64,000 nucleotides of DNA from Bacillota bacterium (GTDB lineage: Bacteria; Bacillota; Clostridia; Lachnospirales; Lachnospiraceae). The notes beneath the pieces are model-generated. The model worked only from the letters and a program-made list of their open reading frames with translations. It did no database searches and was not told the origin of the DNA. This document shows, in pieces, positions 1 to 9,185 of this stretch. The position numbers and the translations under genes were made by a program. Positions within the stretch are counted from its first letter, which is position 1. Every line of letters begins with the position of its first letter. The stretch lies in the NCBI GenBank assembly GCA_023437365.1, contig JAEZGK010000056.1, positions 96,715 to 160,714 of the forward strand, written 5' to 3'.

Positions 1-2
1 GT

Positions 3-473
3 GGTAAGACATTGCAAAGTCATATTACAGTCATCAACGGAATCAATGACAAAAATGTAGTTCTTGAACTCGGTGGCTGGGTAAGCCCCGTGAAAACACT
101 GAAATTCAGCCCAAATATGGGTAAGGTGAAATGGACCTCCAGTAACAAAAACATTGCCACGGTCAGCAGCAATGGTAAGGTCACTGCAAAGGAGCCCGGA
201 ACCACCACGATTACAGCATCTGTAAACGGCGTTAAGTCAACCAGCAAGGTGACTGTCCTTAAATTAAGCAGCAAAAAGCTGACCCTTAGCTTAACCGACA
301 AAAAGCAATTAAAGGTATACGGTACTTCAGATAAGATCCATTGGTACTCCAATAAGAAATCTGTTGCAACTGTTTCCTCAAACGGTACTATCACACCTGT
401 AAAGCCCGGTAAAGCATTAATCACAGCTGTAATTAACGGAGTAGAGCTTGATGCAGAAGTAATAATCAAATAA
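3..473 (+). CDS. Ig-like (BIG2) domain surface protein, C-terminal part
   Basis: The reading frame is open to the left window edge, so this is the C-terminal end of a longer protein; the TTG at 12 is not a convincing start. About 155 residues are visible. They contain two bacterial Ig-like group 2 repeats, shown by the motif pairs IATVSSNGKVTAKEPG and VATVSSNGTITPVKPG, each followed by a TITA/LITA strand and a VNG/ING turn. BIG2 domains are usually beta-sandwich modules of secreted or wall-associated proteins. The chain ends in VIIK with no sorting signal, so anchoring, if any, must lie upstream. A decayed copy of the same repeat occurs at 24586-24742. Catalytic partner domains, if present, are outside the window. 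Confidence 0.85.
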   Translation, partial: GKTLQSHITVINGINDKNVVLELGGWVSPVKTLKFSPNMGKVKWTSSNKNIATVSSNGKVTAKEPGTTTITASVNGVKSTSKVTVLKLSSKKLTLSLTDKKQLKVYGTSDKIHWYSNKKSVATVSSNGTITPVKPGKALITAVINGVELDAEVIIK

Positions 474-510
474 TTATTTAAAATCAAGCTTTGTTAATAT
501 TTTAAAAAGT

Positions 511-569
511 AACAGGAGAACTTTGTCCGCTGATTTGATCTTCTCAGCTTAGCACAAAGCTCTCCTGTT
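511..569. terminator. Bidirectional stem-loop between convergent genes
   Basis: A 16-bp inverted repeat (511-526 with 554-569, one G-T type mismatch) has a 27-nt loop. On the minus strand it is followed by a T-rich stretch (ACTTTTTAAAATATT), so it most plausibly terminates the lipoprotein gene at 590-1069. It may also end the BIG2 gene. Confidence 0.7.
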
Positions 570-589
570 CTATTTGGTAAGGACTTTAT

Positions 590-1069
590 CTATTGAAGGC
601 TCAAGAGGTCAAGAAGCATCTCATCCCCTTGTACTGTGGTAGTATAAATAGCCAGCCACAGCTCATCATCCATCAGGTATAGCCTATATTCTGTTCTTTC
701 CTTATCATCATAGACATCATACTGATACTTATACTTGTATTCCGTGATCGAAATCATGTTCAATGCAGCAGCTTGGAACTGTTCCGTCAGCTCGTCATTC
801 ATTTTTCTGGTCACATAGCTTGGTTTTGAAAGCTCAAACGTATTTTCTGAAGATAGAATTTTGAATTCCTTTTCCTTGATGATAAACTTTGTATCCTTCA
901 GCTGCTCCGCAGTCTGATCATAGGTCGAGGTATTCAGGGAGGAATGATAAATCAATTCATCCATGGTATAAGTTCCGTAGATTGGCAGGTTAGCATCAGA
1001 ATCACAGCCGGTTATACCGGATATGATCATGGTCAGTAAGGTCAGTAACAGACAGCGTCCTTTTCGCAT
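590..1069 (-). CDS. Small predicted lipoprotein of unknown function
   Basis: The product is 159 aa. I place the start at ATG 1069 because GGAGGG lies 5-6 bases before it; an upstream in-frame start at 1087 has no such site. The N-terminus is a type II signal peptide: basic MRKGR, a hydrophobic run, then the lipobox SGITGC, so the mature protein should be attached to the outer face of the membrane by the cysteine near residue 22. The rest is polar with many Tyr and Glu residues (for example EYKYKYQYDVYDDKERTEYRLY) and shows no domain I recognise. It sits 24 bp downstream of the VOC gene on the same strand and may share its transcript. Confidence 0.75.
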   Translation of the reverse strand: MRKGRCLLLTLLTMIISGITGCDSDANLPIYGTYTMDELIYHSSLNTSTYDQTAEQLKDTKFIIKEKEFKILSSENTFELSKPSYVTRKMNDELTEQFQAAALNMISITEYKYKYQYDVYDDKERTEYRLYLMDDELWLAIYTTTVQGDEMLLDLLSLQ

Positions 1070-1093
1070 ACTCCCTCCAAGTTTCAATTATGC

Positions 1094-1516
1094 CTATTGC
1101 ATTCTTTTCATCATCGGGTGGGTATCCTTAAACTGTATTAAATCCCAAAGGTTTCCGTATAAATCTTTAAAGACGGCAACCAGTCCGTAATCCGCTTCCT
1201 TCGGTTCCCGTTCGAACTCTATCCCTTTTTCCTTCATATCGTGGTAATCTCTCCAGAAATCATCGGAATTCAGAAAGAGAAATACCCTGCCGCCGGCCTG
1301 ATTACCTATGAAAGGCTCCTGCTCCGACTTTGATGCCCGTGCAAGAAGTAGCGTGGTTCCGACAGAACCCGGAGGTGCTACTACCACCCAGCGTTTATCC
1401 TGTTCCGGCTGATAAGTATCCTCCAGCAATGTAAAATGCAATTTTTTAGTATAAAACTCAATTGCCTCATCATAATCTTTTACTACCAAGGCAATATGTA
1501 CAATTGACTGAACCAT
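1094..1516 (-). CDS. VOC-family (glyoxalase/bleomycin-resistance fold) protein
   Basis: The product is 140 aa, the usual single-domain VOC length. The start is ATG 1516 with AAAGGAG 8 bases upstream. The vicinal-oxygen-chelate pattern is clear: IVHIALVVKDYDEAIEFYTKKL at the N-terminus (first beta-alpha unit with metal-site His) and FKDLYGNLWDLIQF near the C-terminus, where D-x-x-GN-x-W/L is typical. Such proteins bind metals or small electrophiles and act as lyases, dioxygenases or drug-binding resistance proteins; the substrate cannot be read from sequence. A remnant of an EamA exporter lies directly upstream, so the pair may once have been a small detoxification unit. Family call is firm, function is open. 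Confidence 0.88.
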   Translation of the reverse strand: MVQSIVHIALVVKDYDEAIEFYTKKLHFTLLEDTYQPEQDKRWVVVAPPGSVGTTLLLARASKSEQEPFIGNQAGGRVFLFLNSDDFWRDYHDMKEKGIEFEREPKEADYGLVAVFKDLYGNLWDLIQFKDTHPMMKRMQ

Positions 1517-1569
1517 AGAGTTTCTCCTTTGTTTGTATTATTACTATCATTCATTATTCTGATATTATA

Positions 1570-1866
1570 AAGCATACCCCATCTTTCTCCAAGAAACAGA
1601 ATTGCAAGAATCATAGTTAAAATTGTACTGGACTTATCAATCGGTGTTACCTTATTGACATTGCCAAGCTGCAAGGCTTTAGAATAGCATAACCAGGAAG
1701 CTCCCGTAACCAGTCCGGATAGAACTAGAAATATAAATGTTTTCTAACTGAAGCTTCCGATGGAAGCCTGAGATCCGACGATGAAAACCATCAGCCGGGA
1801 AAAAATCAACACCACAACAGTCCTTACCGCAGTTGCCACATTAGAATCCGTATGCCGCTGCTAATG
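1570..1866 (-). pseudogene. EamA/DMT-family transporter remnant
   Basis: Reading the minus strand in one frame gives about 99 codons that match the middle of a small EamA permease: TDSNVATAVRTVVVLIF, then SGLVTGASWLCYSKALQLG and KVTPIDKSSTILTMILA, ending LFLGE. The frame is broken by a TAG at 1746-1744. The first transmembrane segments and everything after the FLGE motif are missing; after LFLGERWGML the frame runs into unrelated sequence. The intact family is about 140 aa with the signature PIDKLS followed by a final helix. This is a dead gene with an internal stop and both ends lost, not a frame-shifted active transporter. Confidence 0.82.
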
Positions 1867-1901
1867 TATTTCGAAACCATAATATATATCTGATGCTAGG
1901 A

Positions 1902-2636
1902 TTATCTCTGTTCTAGAAGTTCCCAATACTCACTCAAATCTTCATCCTTGGCTTTTGCCTCTTCTGCGAGCTTCTCTGTATTCTTCTTCAACTCGATCAC
2001 ATCCTGGTCATCATTGCGTGCCTTTACATATTCCTTCATAGTGTCCTCTAGCTCACCGTCATAATTTTTAAATTCTCCGTTACTATCCCTCTGGAGACAG
2101 AATTTAGACAATGAGGGCGCGTAAGTATCGAGTCCGATGAATTTAATATCATAATAAACCCATACGATATAAAAATCATCTTGGTAGGTCCTTTTCACAT
2201 AGCACTTCAGGTTTAGATATTCATCAATACCGTCAACGAGCATCTTTAAATCTTTTTGATCTACCACTGCTTCCGGATGAGTGGAAATACTCTTCAGTTT
2301 ATCCGTATCACAGCTGATTTTCGCCTTATAATATGTTTCAATTAAAGTATCTATCTCTTCAGGATATCCCTGATCCTCTAAGGGATAAACCGGATAGGGA
2401 GTTGGTGTGGGAATCGGTGTGGGCTTTGCTGTCGGTGATAAAAGCGAGCTGGCTTCTGCGATATTACTACCATCCTCGGAGCTCTGAGCTTCCGGAAGCT
2501 GCTTAAGGGCATCCGAAGAATCCGCGGCCTCTGAGGGATATTTACGCCCAGGTGTGACCAGACCTAACATACCCACTCCTAAACACAGGGTAAGAGTAAT
2601 AATCATATTAATCAATTTGCGATACTGAGATTTCAT
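1902..2636 (-). CDS. Secreted or membrane-anchored protein with Thr-Pro linker
   Basis: The product is 244 aa. ATG 2636 is chosen because AGGAGG lies 5 bases before it; the longer open frame upstream runs through repeat DNA. Residues 1-30 form a signal sequence or anchor (SQYRKLINMIITLTLCLGVG). A low-complexity linker (PTAKPTPIPTPTPYP, about residues 75-95) precedes a folded domain of about 125 residues with many aromatic residues (YVKRTYQDDFYIVWVYYDIKF). This arrangement is common in Lachnospiraceae extracytoplasmic proteins and the domain resembles the NTF2-like or DUF folds often found after such linkers, but I cannot name it. The last 40 residues are strongly charged and probably helical. 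Function unknown. Confidence 0.75.
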   Translation of the reverse strand: MKSQYRKLINMIITLTLCLGVGMLGLVTPGRKYPSEAADSSDALKQLPEAQSSEDGSNIAEASSLLSPTAKPTPIPTPTPYPVYPLEDQGYPEEIDTLIETYYKAKISCDTDKLKSISTHPEAVVDQKDLKMLVDGIDEYLNLKCYVKRTYQDDFYIVWVYYDIKFIGLDTYAPSLSKFCLQRDSNGEFKNYDGELEDTMKEYVKARNDDQDVIELKKNTEKLAEEAKAKDEDLSEYWELLEQR

Positions 2637-2672
2637 ATTTCCTCCTATTCCTGCTATTCTAATCAATATTGA

Positions 2673-2735
2673 TTTCAGTGACAAAAGGTGCTGCGCACAC
2701 TGATATAAGCCCTTTACCATTGGAAGCAAGCTTGC
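2673..2735. repeat. Truncated left half of cloverleaf-like palindromic element
   Basis: This stretch repeats the left half of the element at 2760-2877 almost base for base: TTTCAGTGACAAAAG, then the small hairpin GTGCTGCGCAC, then a sequence related to the GATATAAGCC arm and the AAGCAAGCTTGC centre. The right half is absent. It lies just upstream of the start of the protein gene at 1902-2636 and so in its 5' region. Confidence 0.7.
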
Positions 2736-2759
2736 CTTTCGCTTATCTATCCATAATAA

Positions 2760-2877
2760 TTTCAGTGACAAAAGATGCTGCGCACTTTTCCGGATATAAG
2801 CCTTTACTATTGCAAGCAAGCTTGCAATAGTAAGGGCTTATATTCGGAAAGCACCTACGGCGCTTTTATCATTGAAA
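2760..2877. repeat. Cloverleaf-like palindromic element, copy A
   Basis: The outer stem pairs TTTCAGTGACAAAAG (2760-2774) with CTTTTATCATTGAAA (2863-2877), 13 of 15 positions. Inside are a short left arm (2775-2783), a long central hairpin of about 33 paired positions whose tip is CTTGCAATAG with loop CAAG, and a short right arm around AGCACC-tac-GGCGCT. The same plan is seen at 28268-28380 and 37838-37955. It carries no reading frame of its own and sits between the amidase gene and the next minus-strand gene. It is probably a non-autonomous mobile repeat or a bifunctional RNA hairpin. Confidence 0.75.
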
Positions 2878-3026
2878 TCATTATAGTAAAAAAGTACTAT
2901 GTATTCATATTTTACCAAGAATGTTTCCATATTACAACAATTTTGAAGGATTTCGTGATTTTTCGTGAATAGAAAGGGATTGCAGTGTATGCAATCCCTG
3001 AATGATGCTTTATTTATATAATTTAA

Positions 3027-5753
3027 CTATCTTCCGGTCGGATAATCGTTAAATATTTGAAGCAGTGTCTCGTAAATAGTCTTGGCTGCGTTCTCCTGGA
3101 AGTTCGCATCCGAAAGCTTGTAATAATCGCTTTCATTAGATAAGAATCCAAGCTCAATCAAAACTGCCGGTACGGTATTCTTATGAACTACAGTGTATTT
3201 CTCCGCTCTGGAGCCACGTTTTAAAGTACCCAGGCTTTCGGGAAGCCTTTCCGCGAAGGTGTCTGCCAGTATCTTGCTGGTCAAACCTGCAGTATTCGGA
3301 GAATTATTCGAATTGGAATAATAGATCTCTGTACCATATGCGCTTTTTACTAGGGCTGCATTCATGTGAAGACTGACGAAAAGGTCTGCACCGTATCTGG
3401 AAGCAAAGGCTGCTCTGTCACTGAGAGACATGTCCACATCGTTAATTCTTGTATAATAGACCTTCAGCTTCGACGTATCCTGATTAAAGTACTTCTTACC
3501 GATGGTATATAGGATCTTATAATTCAAATCCTTTTCCTTGGTACCGAAATATTCTGCACCGTTTGCTGCGCCGCCATGTCCAGGATCAAGGATGACTATA
3601 TTCTTGTAAATTTCCTTAGGATTTCCGACATTGATATAGATATTAGTATCATCCATTCCGTATTGATAGCCCTGAAGTTTGGAGGTTTTAACGTTTATCA
3701 CGGTCTCATTGTTACTATTCAGTGAAACATTAATACCTGTCACGGTGCCCGAGGTATTCGTAATCGTGGAATTGTTAATCACCGAGGTATAGTCCCCTTG
3801 CAGGCGAATCTCAAAATTATGATTGAAATAATTATCCTCGTCACTGATCATTGCTAAGGTCAAGCCATCGGGCTTTGGCATGATAATCTCGCAGGAAGCT
3901 TTATCGAGTGTCTGCGAAACGCTTCCACTGCTGCTTCCATTCCCCACACTGCCGCCTGCACTGCCCGGTACCATAAAGATAAAGGAATATTGATTTTGAT
4001 TCTGTGATACATAATACTCATAGCCTTCATTTACCCCGATAATTACACGGGTCTTATCCGCACCGCCGATCACATTGAAGTAACTAATAAACTTTGCACC
4101 TGCGATCATGGTATTAATGTCACTGATACCGCTGGACGTATAGGGAAGTTCGATGCTGATATATCCTTCTGATTTGCCTGAGGTTACCTTCAATGGCGCA
4201 ATTCCTGTGAGGGTCACATAATCACAATAATTATTGCTTCCGATGACTGCTGATGTAAGCGAATTATAATATACCGTTACATATAAGCTCTGTCTGTTAT
4301 CTGAGAGGGATAAATCATAGGAAAACTCTGCGGAAGGCATATCGAGCTGTATCGTGGAACTATTATCGCCGTTATTATAAATTCCGATCGTATTAACATA
4401 ATTGCTAATCACACCGTAAGTCTGATAGGTCTGGTCGGAGCAGGTCATTCCATCCGCTTTTATTGTGATGACTCTGTCCAAACTTTGTGAGGTTACCTTT
4501 CCAAAATTACCGGTACTGCTGATAATAAAGGTTTCTGCATTCAGCTTCAGATTGTTATAATCTCTTTCTATCGCTGTGACGACCCCGCTGCCTGCAAAAG
4601 CTCCCTCACTGATTTGATGAATTCCGCTGTTGATCTTGAAGGCTGAATCAGCACCGAGCCACTGTCCTAAAATCGTGCCTACCTCTGTCATAACACCGCT
4701 GTCACCAAGCTCTGGTGCTGTCCCGGACCCAGTATGGCTTCCCATGGAAGATTGACTTTTCTGAGTGGTAATTAATGAGGCTCTGGTCGTATTGTTCCAT
4801 TGATAATCATAACCTAGACAGGAGGCGGTAAACCCTCCGGGTACCATTACATAGGATGTATTTACATTATGATTCGTTACCAAAATGGGTGCTGTATCCA
4901 TCATCAAAGCATTTCCGTTTAAATATGCGGTCTTTTTCCCAAGATACATCACCAGTGTCTTATTATCCTTGACTAAAGTAACAGACTTTTCGCTTCCGTT
5001 ATAGCTGTAGACCGCACCGATGGAGGCGTCTGTAAATACTCTCTTGGCGCGTACCATAGCCGTATTATTGGTAATAATACTTGGCATATTGCCAAGACTA
5101 ATGTTTTTACCATTCACGATCACTTTTCCTTGAGCTCCGGTATATTCAAACCTTTCACCATGGTCAAAGGAAAGTACCAGACTTGTCTTAACAATAGCAA
5201 CCGTTGAGGTGCTGCTGTTCCAGCTATAAGTAAGTCCTAGCTTTTCCGATACAAAGCGGGAAGGAACCAGAACCTTTATGGTATTATCCTTCACATATTT
5301 AATTCTCATCGGTGCTACCGGAAGCGTCAATTTCTGTCCGTTCAAGGTTGCTTTCGTACTACCGATGGTCATAGTAATGGTTTTCCCGTACTTTGAGATG
5401 GAGATCGTCCCCTCTCCCTTGTTATATGTACATTGTGCGGCAATTCCGGATGTCTCAAAGACATCATCATAAGGGACAAGTGCTATTCCCTTTCTGAGAA
5501 TACCCGGAGTAGCTGAAGAAGTAACTGTCTTACCGTTTAAAGTAACCTTAATCTGCTTATCCCGATAAGTACTTTCCTTCTTCGTGGAATAATCGTATAT
5601 TTTTAATCCTGAAGCCGCCTGAGCTGTATCTTGATAAATGCCTGCAGCAAGTAATGCTGCTAAAACCATACAGCTAAGCTTAGTTATAATCCGGCGTCTC
5701 TGGATATCTTTATCATTCGTATTGTAGAGTAACCTTTGTATATATTTTGTCAT
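3027..5753 (-). CDS. Secreted N-acetylmuramoyl-L-alanine amidase with stalk domains
   Basis: The product is about 908 aa. A signal peptide (MVLAALLAAGIYQDTAQA) follows a long basic n-region. Two copper-amine-oxidase-type stalk domains occupy roughly residues 70-330 (LVPYDDVFE, VLVPSRFVSEKLG, TAMVRAKRVF, VMVPGGFTA), followed by a beta-rich middle that includes an AMIN-like segment. The last 190 residues form an Amidase_3 domain with the expected zinc and catalytic residues: His in ILDPGHGG, Glu in KEKDLN, His in SLHMNA and Glu in IELGFLSN. It should cut the amide bond between MurNAc and the stem peptide outside the cell. The start is uncertain: AGGAGG lies 16 bases before ATG 5753, while the upstream ATG 5780 and TTG 5783 have no ribosome site before them. 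Transcribed divergently from ttcA. Confidence 0.9.
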   Translation of the reverse strand: MTKYIQRLLYNTNDKDIQRRRIITKLSCMVLAALLAAGIYQDTAQAASGLKIYDYSTKKESTYRDKQIKVTLNGKTVTSSATPGILRKGIALVPYDDVFETSGIAAQCTYNKGEGTISISKYGKTITMTIGSTKATLNGQKLTLPVAPMRIKYVKDNTIKVLVPSRFVSEKLGLTYSWNSSTSTVAIVKTSLVLSFDHGERFEYTGAQGKVIVNGKNISLGNMPSIITNNTAMVRAKRVFTDASIGAVYSYNGSEKSVTLVKDNKTLVMYLGKKTAYLNGNALMMDTAPILVTNHNVNTSYVMVPGGFTASCLGYDYQWNNTTRASLITTQKSQSSMGSHTGSGTAPELGDSGVMTEVGTILGQWLGADSAFKINSGIHQISEGAFAGSGVVTAIERDYNNLKLNAETFIISSTGNFGKVTSQSLDRVITIKADGMTCSDQTYQTYGVISNYVNTIGIYNNGDNSSTIQLDMPSAEFSYDLSLSDNRQSLYVTVYYNSLTSAVIGSNNYCDYVTLTGIAPLKVTSGKSEGYISIELPYTSSGISDINTMIAGAKFISYFNVIGGADKTRVIIGVNEGYEYYVSQNQNQYSFIFMVPGSAGGSVGNGSSSGSVSQTLDKASCEIIMPKPDGLTLAMISDEDNYFNHNFEIRLQGDYTSVINNSTITNTSGTVTGINVSLNSNNETVINVKTSKLQGYQYGMDDTNIYINVGNPKEIYKNIVILDPGHGGAANGAEYFGTKEKDLNYKILYTIGKKYFNQDTSKLKVYYTRINDVDMSLSDRAAFASRYGADLFVSLHMNAALVKSAYGTEIYYSNSNNSPNTAGLTSKILADTFAERLPESLGTLKRGSRAEKYTVVHKNTVPAVLIELGFLSNESDYYKLSDANFQENAAKTIYETLLQIFNDYPTGR

Positions 5754-6087
5754 TTGCTTGCTTTTCGTACCTCCTGTCATCAAAAGTCGTCAACGCTACA
5801 TTTATTACAATAATATTAAATCATGGTAAAACTGTGTCATCTACCAAATATATCGTAAAAAAGATATTTTTTCTACAGCTTTCTTCATCAATTTATCAGG
5901 ATAAATATTATAATCAGATCAAAATAGTACCAAAGTTGGTGGTTCTACATATGTAGATTTGATTCGCCAGCGCAAGGCGTGGATATTCTACTTCTGTTGA
6001 ATGAGCAAACAGGAGATATGACTATTTATTACATATTTATTAATTGTATAACCACTTATGTAGAACTCATTTTGCTTCTAAGGAAAG

Positions 6088-6117
6088 GTTTTCTTTCCGA
6101 CAATTATGTGATATAAT
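6088..6117 (+). promoter_or_regulatory. Candidate extended -10 promoter for ttcA; rest of 5784-6155
   Basis: TGATATAAT (-10 at 6112-6117) is an extended -10 element about 39 bp before ttcA; the -35 region (TTTTCT) is poor. The remaining 5784-6155 is an AT-rich divergent intergenic region that must also hold the amidase promoter, which I could not place. A small GGAAAG/CTTTCC hairpin lies at about 6082-6098. Confidence 0.5.
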
Positions 6118-6155
6118 GTCAAAGATTAGAACAGACGGAAAGGTAAGGGATAAAA

Positions 6156-6875
6156 ATGAAGCTGCAGCAATTACTCAGCTATACAAGAAAAGCGATAGAC
6201 GATTATCAGATGATTGAAGATGGCGATAAGATAGCAATCGGAGTTTCCGGAGGTAAAGACAGTCTGACACTTCTCTACGCACTATCAGGCCTAAGACGTT
6301 TCTACCCGAAAAGCTTTGAGATAGAAGCGATTACAGTTCATATGGGCTTTCAGGAATTAGACTTCTCAGCAGTTGCTGAGCTTTGCCGAAAGCTGGATAT
6401 TAATTATACTATTGTAGAATCAGAAATTGCCGAAATCATCTTTGAACACCGCAAGGAAAGTAACCCCTGCTCCTTATGTGCCAAGATGCGTAAGGGAGCT
6501 TTTAATTCTAAGGCGAAAGAGCTTGGGTGTAATAAAGAAGCTTATGCCCACCATTATGATGATGTGATAGAGACCATGCTAATGTCTCTGATCTATGAGG
6601 GAAGGGTTCACTGCTTCTCTCCTGTTACTTATCTGGACCGTTCCGATATCACCCTGATCCGACCTCTGATCTATGTCGAAGAAGCCGATATCAAGGGCTT
6701 CAGGAAAGCATTTGATCTTCCGGTCGTAATCAATCCCTGTCCCGTGGATGGCTATACCAAGAGGGAATATGTAAAGCAATTAATCAAAACCTTAGGTCAG
6801 GAAAGTCCGGGGCTTCGGGAAAGACTATTCCATGCAATCCAGACAGGTAATATTCAGGGCTGGAAGCTCCCCTAA
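6156..6875 (+). CDS. ttcA: TtcA-type tRNA 2-thiocytidine synthetase (PP-loop ATPase)
   Basis: The product is 239 aa. It has the PP-loop SGGKDS at residues 31-36 that binds ATP and adenylates the target base, the pair CxxC at 105/108 (NPCSLCAKMRKG) and a third cysteine at 195 (INPCPVDG), the set that holds the [4Fe-4S] cluster and carries sulfur in the TtcA group. These enzymes thiolate cytidine 32 of certain tRNAs. The length is shorter than E. coli TtcA (about 310 aa) but normal for the clostridial version. The start ATG is preceded by AAGG-type sequence. It is followed after 130 bp by the recombinase gene and is probably co-transcribed with it. Confidence 0.85.
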   Translation: MKLQQLLSYTRKAIDDYQMIEDGDKIAIGVSGGKDSLTLLYALSGLRRFYPKSFEIEAITVHMGFQELDFSAVAELCRKLDINYTIVESEIAEIIFEHRKESNPCSLCAKMRKGAFNSKAKELGCNKEAYAHHYDDVIETMLMSLIYEGRVHCFSPVTYLDRSDITLIRPLIYVEEADIKGFRKAFDLPVVINPCPVDGYTKREYVKQLIKTLGQESPGLRERLFHAIQTGNIQGWKLP

Positions 6876-7006
6876 GCAAATCGGTGGATTCAGTACCGGA
6901 ATTGTATGCTATAATAGAGCATAAGGAATGCTATGTATCACTTTTAAATAATGCTTATATTAATAATAGATTTCAGGATAAGAATAAGGTATCGGAGGGA
7001 ATGAAT

Positions 7007-8056
7007 ATGCAAGAGCGTACATATCACGATCAGGTAAATATCAATAATACGGAGAGGCTCCGTGAGCTATTAAATGATCTTCCGCCCTTCTGCAGACATT
7101 TCTTCAGAGGTATTGAACCTACCACCTCCTCCAGGACAAGAATAGCCTATGCTTATGACTTAAGAGTATTTTTCGATTTTCTGAAATCCGTGAATCCTGC
7201 TCTGAAGAATACAGAGATGAAGGATATCAAGGTAGATATTCTGGATCAAATCAAAGCGATTGATCTTGAGGAATACCTGGATTATCTGACCTATTACAAA
7301 TCCAATGAGCTGGAACGCTTGAATAAGGAGAACGGAAAGAAGCGTAAGCTGGTATCCCTCCGCAGCTTCTATAATTATTATTATAAAAAGGAAATGATCA
7401 CTACGAATCCCGCTTCTCTGATTGATGTTCCAAAGCTTCATGAAAAGGCAATCGTTCGCCTCGAGATTGATGAGGTAGCTAAGCTTCTGGATGAAGTAGA
7501 ATCGGCTGAGAATATGACGAAAGCCCAGCAGAAATATCATGAGAAAACCAAGCTTCGTGACCTTGCCATGATGACTCTTCTTCTCGGAACCGGCATCCGT
7601 GTTTCCGAATGTGTCGGTCTGGATCTTACGGATGTTGATTTCGAAAATAACGGGATCAAGATCAGACGTAAAGGTGGTTATGAAACCATCGTATATTTCG
7701 GCGAAGAAGTGCGGGAAGCCCTGCTGTCCTACCTGGAGGAGCGTAAGCTGATGGTCCCGGAAGAAGGCCATGCCAATGCCCTGTTCCTGTCCCTCCAGCT
7801 GAAACGTATCAATGTCCGCTCGGTAGAAAATCTGGTAAAAAAATATGCTTCCACCGTGACAAAGCTCAAGAAGATCACTCCACATAAGCTAAGAAGTACT
7901 TATGGTACAAGTCTGTACCGTGAAACCGGTGACATCTATCTGGTAGCCGATGTTCTGGGTCATAAGGATGTTAATACGACAAAAAGACACTACGCTGCCA
8001 TCGAGGATGACCGCAGGCGCAGTGCCGCAAATGTTGTGAAACTGAGGGAAAAATAA
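7007..8056 (+). CDS. Tyrosine recombinase, XerS/XerC/XerD-like
   Basis: The product is 349 aa. The start ATG 7007 is preceded by GGAGGG at a spacing of 7; the frame is open further upstream without a good site. An N-terminal SAM-like core-binding domain (SRTRIAYAYDLRVFFDFL) precedes the catalytic domain with all six expected residues: R198 (GIRVSE), K222 (RRKGG), H293 and R296 (TPHKLRST), H319 (LGHKDVNTT) and nucleophile Y329 (KRHYAAIED). Length and the insert before the catalytic core resemble single-recombinase XerS proteins, so a chromosome dimer resolution role is plausible; no phage or integron genes are near. A 241-codon open frame on the opposite strand is only its shadow. Confidence 0.85.
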   Translation: MQERTYHDQVNINNTERLRELLNDLPPFCRHFFRGIEPTTSSRTRIAYAYDLRVFFDFLKSVNPALKNTEMKDIKVDILDQIKAIDLEEYLDYLTYYKSNELERLNKENGKKRKLVSLRSFYNYYYKKEMITTNPASLIDVPKLHEKAIVRLEIDEVAKLLDEVESAENMTKAQQKYHEKTKLRDLAMMTLLLGTGIRVSECVGLDLTDVDFENNGIKIRRKGGYETIVYFGEEVREALLSYLEERKLMVPEEGHANALFLSLQLKRINVRSVENLVKKYASTVTKLKKITPHKLRSTYGTSLYRETGDIYLVADVLGHKDVNTTKRHYAAIEDDRRRSAANVVKLREK

Positions 8057-8182
8057 AAATGATAATAAACAGGACATGAATTCATATGCCTATGCTGATA
8101 ATATAGCTTTTTCTTAGGACTCATATGATATTTTGTTCCGCATGTCTTACAATTCCACCAGACATTGTAATATCTTATTAAA

Positions 8183-9127
8183 CTAAAATTTAAACACGGG
8201 TTCTCCTTCTTTGTTCCACTCAATTTTCATAAGCATCGCGTGTCGGTTCGGGTTATACAAAGGATTTCCAATAATCTCTGCTTCTGTTCGAGCATGATAG
8301 ACTAGAATATCATTGCCTTGTAAATCAACCGTAAAGGAATTGTGCCCTGGTCCATAGATTCCTTTTTCTATATTGGACTGTAATACAGGATATCTTTCTT
8401 TCTTCCACTCCCTAGGATTCAGCAAATCGCTATCTTCATCAATGCTAAGCATACCCATGCAATAATTAACTCCTGTATCACTAGCAGAGTAGGTTAGAAA
8501 AATCTTGCCATTTTTAATTAGTACAGAAGGTCCCTCATTTACCCAGTAACCTTTCCTTTCCCATTCATAATCAGGGGTCGTTAAAAGGACCTGAACTGTT
8601 TTCAGCTTTGTAGGTGTCTCCAGCTCAGCAATATATAGATTTGATATTTGTTTACCAACTCCTACCTTCTCTGCCCATATATAATAATATTTTCCCTTAT
8701 TTTTTAACACTGTTCCATCTAGCGAGAAGGAACGAAAAGAAAACTCATCCTCCTCCGCACACTGCATGATCCCCTTCTCAAGCCATGGGTCTTTTACAGG
8801 ATTCTGTCCGATACACTCCAATACATATGGCCTAATGTTCCAAATGTTCTCTACTTCACCAGAAGCAAAATAAATATACCATTTCTGATTGATGTAATGT
8901 AATTCTGGTGCCCATACATGATAACTCATAGGGCCCCGATCATGTTTTTTCCAAATCATTACTTCTTCTGCATCGCACAGTGCTTCTAAGGACTCTGCCT
9001 TTCTCAACGCTATACCATTATATTCAGGTAAACTTGCTGTAAAATAGTAACTACCATCCTCATGTTTGTAGACATAAGGGTCTGCTCTCTGTGCAATCCA
9101 TACTTCATTATATTTTAACGATTTCAT
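8183..9127 (-). CDS. GH43-family glycosidase (probable arabinofuranosidase/xylosidase)
   Basis: The product is 314 aa with no signal peptide, so it should act inside the cell. ATG 9127 is chosen over GTG 9145 because GAAGGAG lies 9 bases before it. Family 43 five-bladed propeller motifs are present in order: RADPYVY (general base Asp near residue 15), SLDGTVL (pKa-tuning Asp), NEGPSVL (general acid Glu) and GPGHNSF. The family removes arabinose or xylose from short oligosaccharides. It lies at the end of a minus-strand arabinoside locus, about 60 bp downstream of the LacI regulator, and probably trims imported arabino-oligosaccharides together with the GH51 enzyme. Exact linkage specificity cannot be read. 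Confidence 0.88.
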   Translation of the reverse strand: MKSLKYNEVWIAQRADPYVYKHEDGSYYFTASLPEYNGIALRKAESLEALCDAEEVMIWKKHDRGPMSYHVWAPELHYINQKWYIYFASGEVENIWNIRPYVLECIGQNPVKDPWLEKGIMQCAEEDEFSFRSFSLDGTVLKNKGKYYYIWAEKVGVGKQISNLYIAELETPTKLKTVQVLLTTPDYEWERKGYWVNEGPSVLIKNGKIFLTYSASDTGVNYCMGMLSIDEDSDLLNPREWKKERYPVLQSNIEKGIYGPGHNSFTVDLQGNDILVYHARTEAEIIGNPLYNPNRHAMLMKIEWNKEGEPVFKF

Positions 9128-9185
9128 TTTCTTATTCTCCTTCACCGAAGGTAACTACACAAATGTAGGATTGATAAGCCTCGTC

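Noticed and set aside
7160..7885. A 241-codon open frame opposite the recombinase
   Set aside because: It mirrors the codons of a well-supported tyrosine recombinase, has no start site and gives a low-complexity product.
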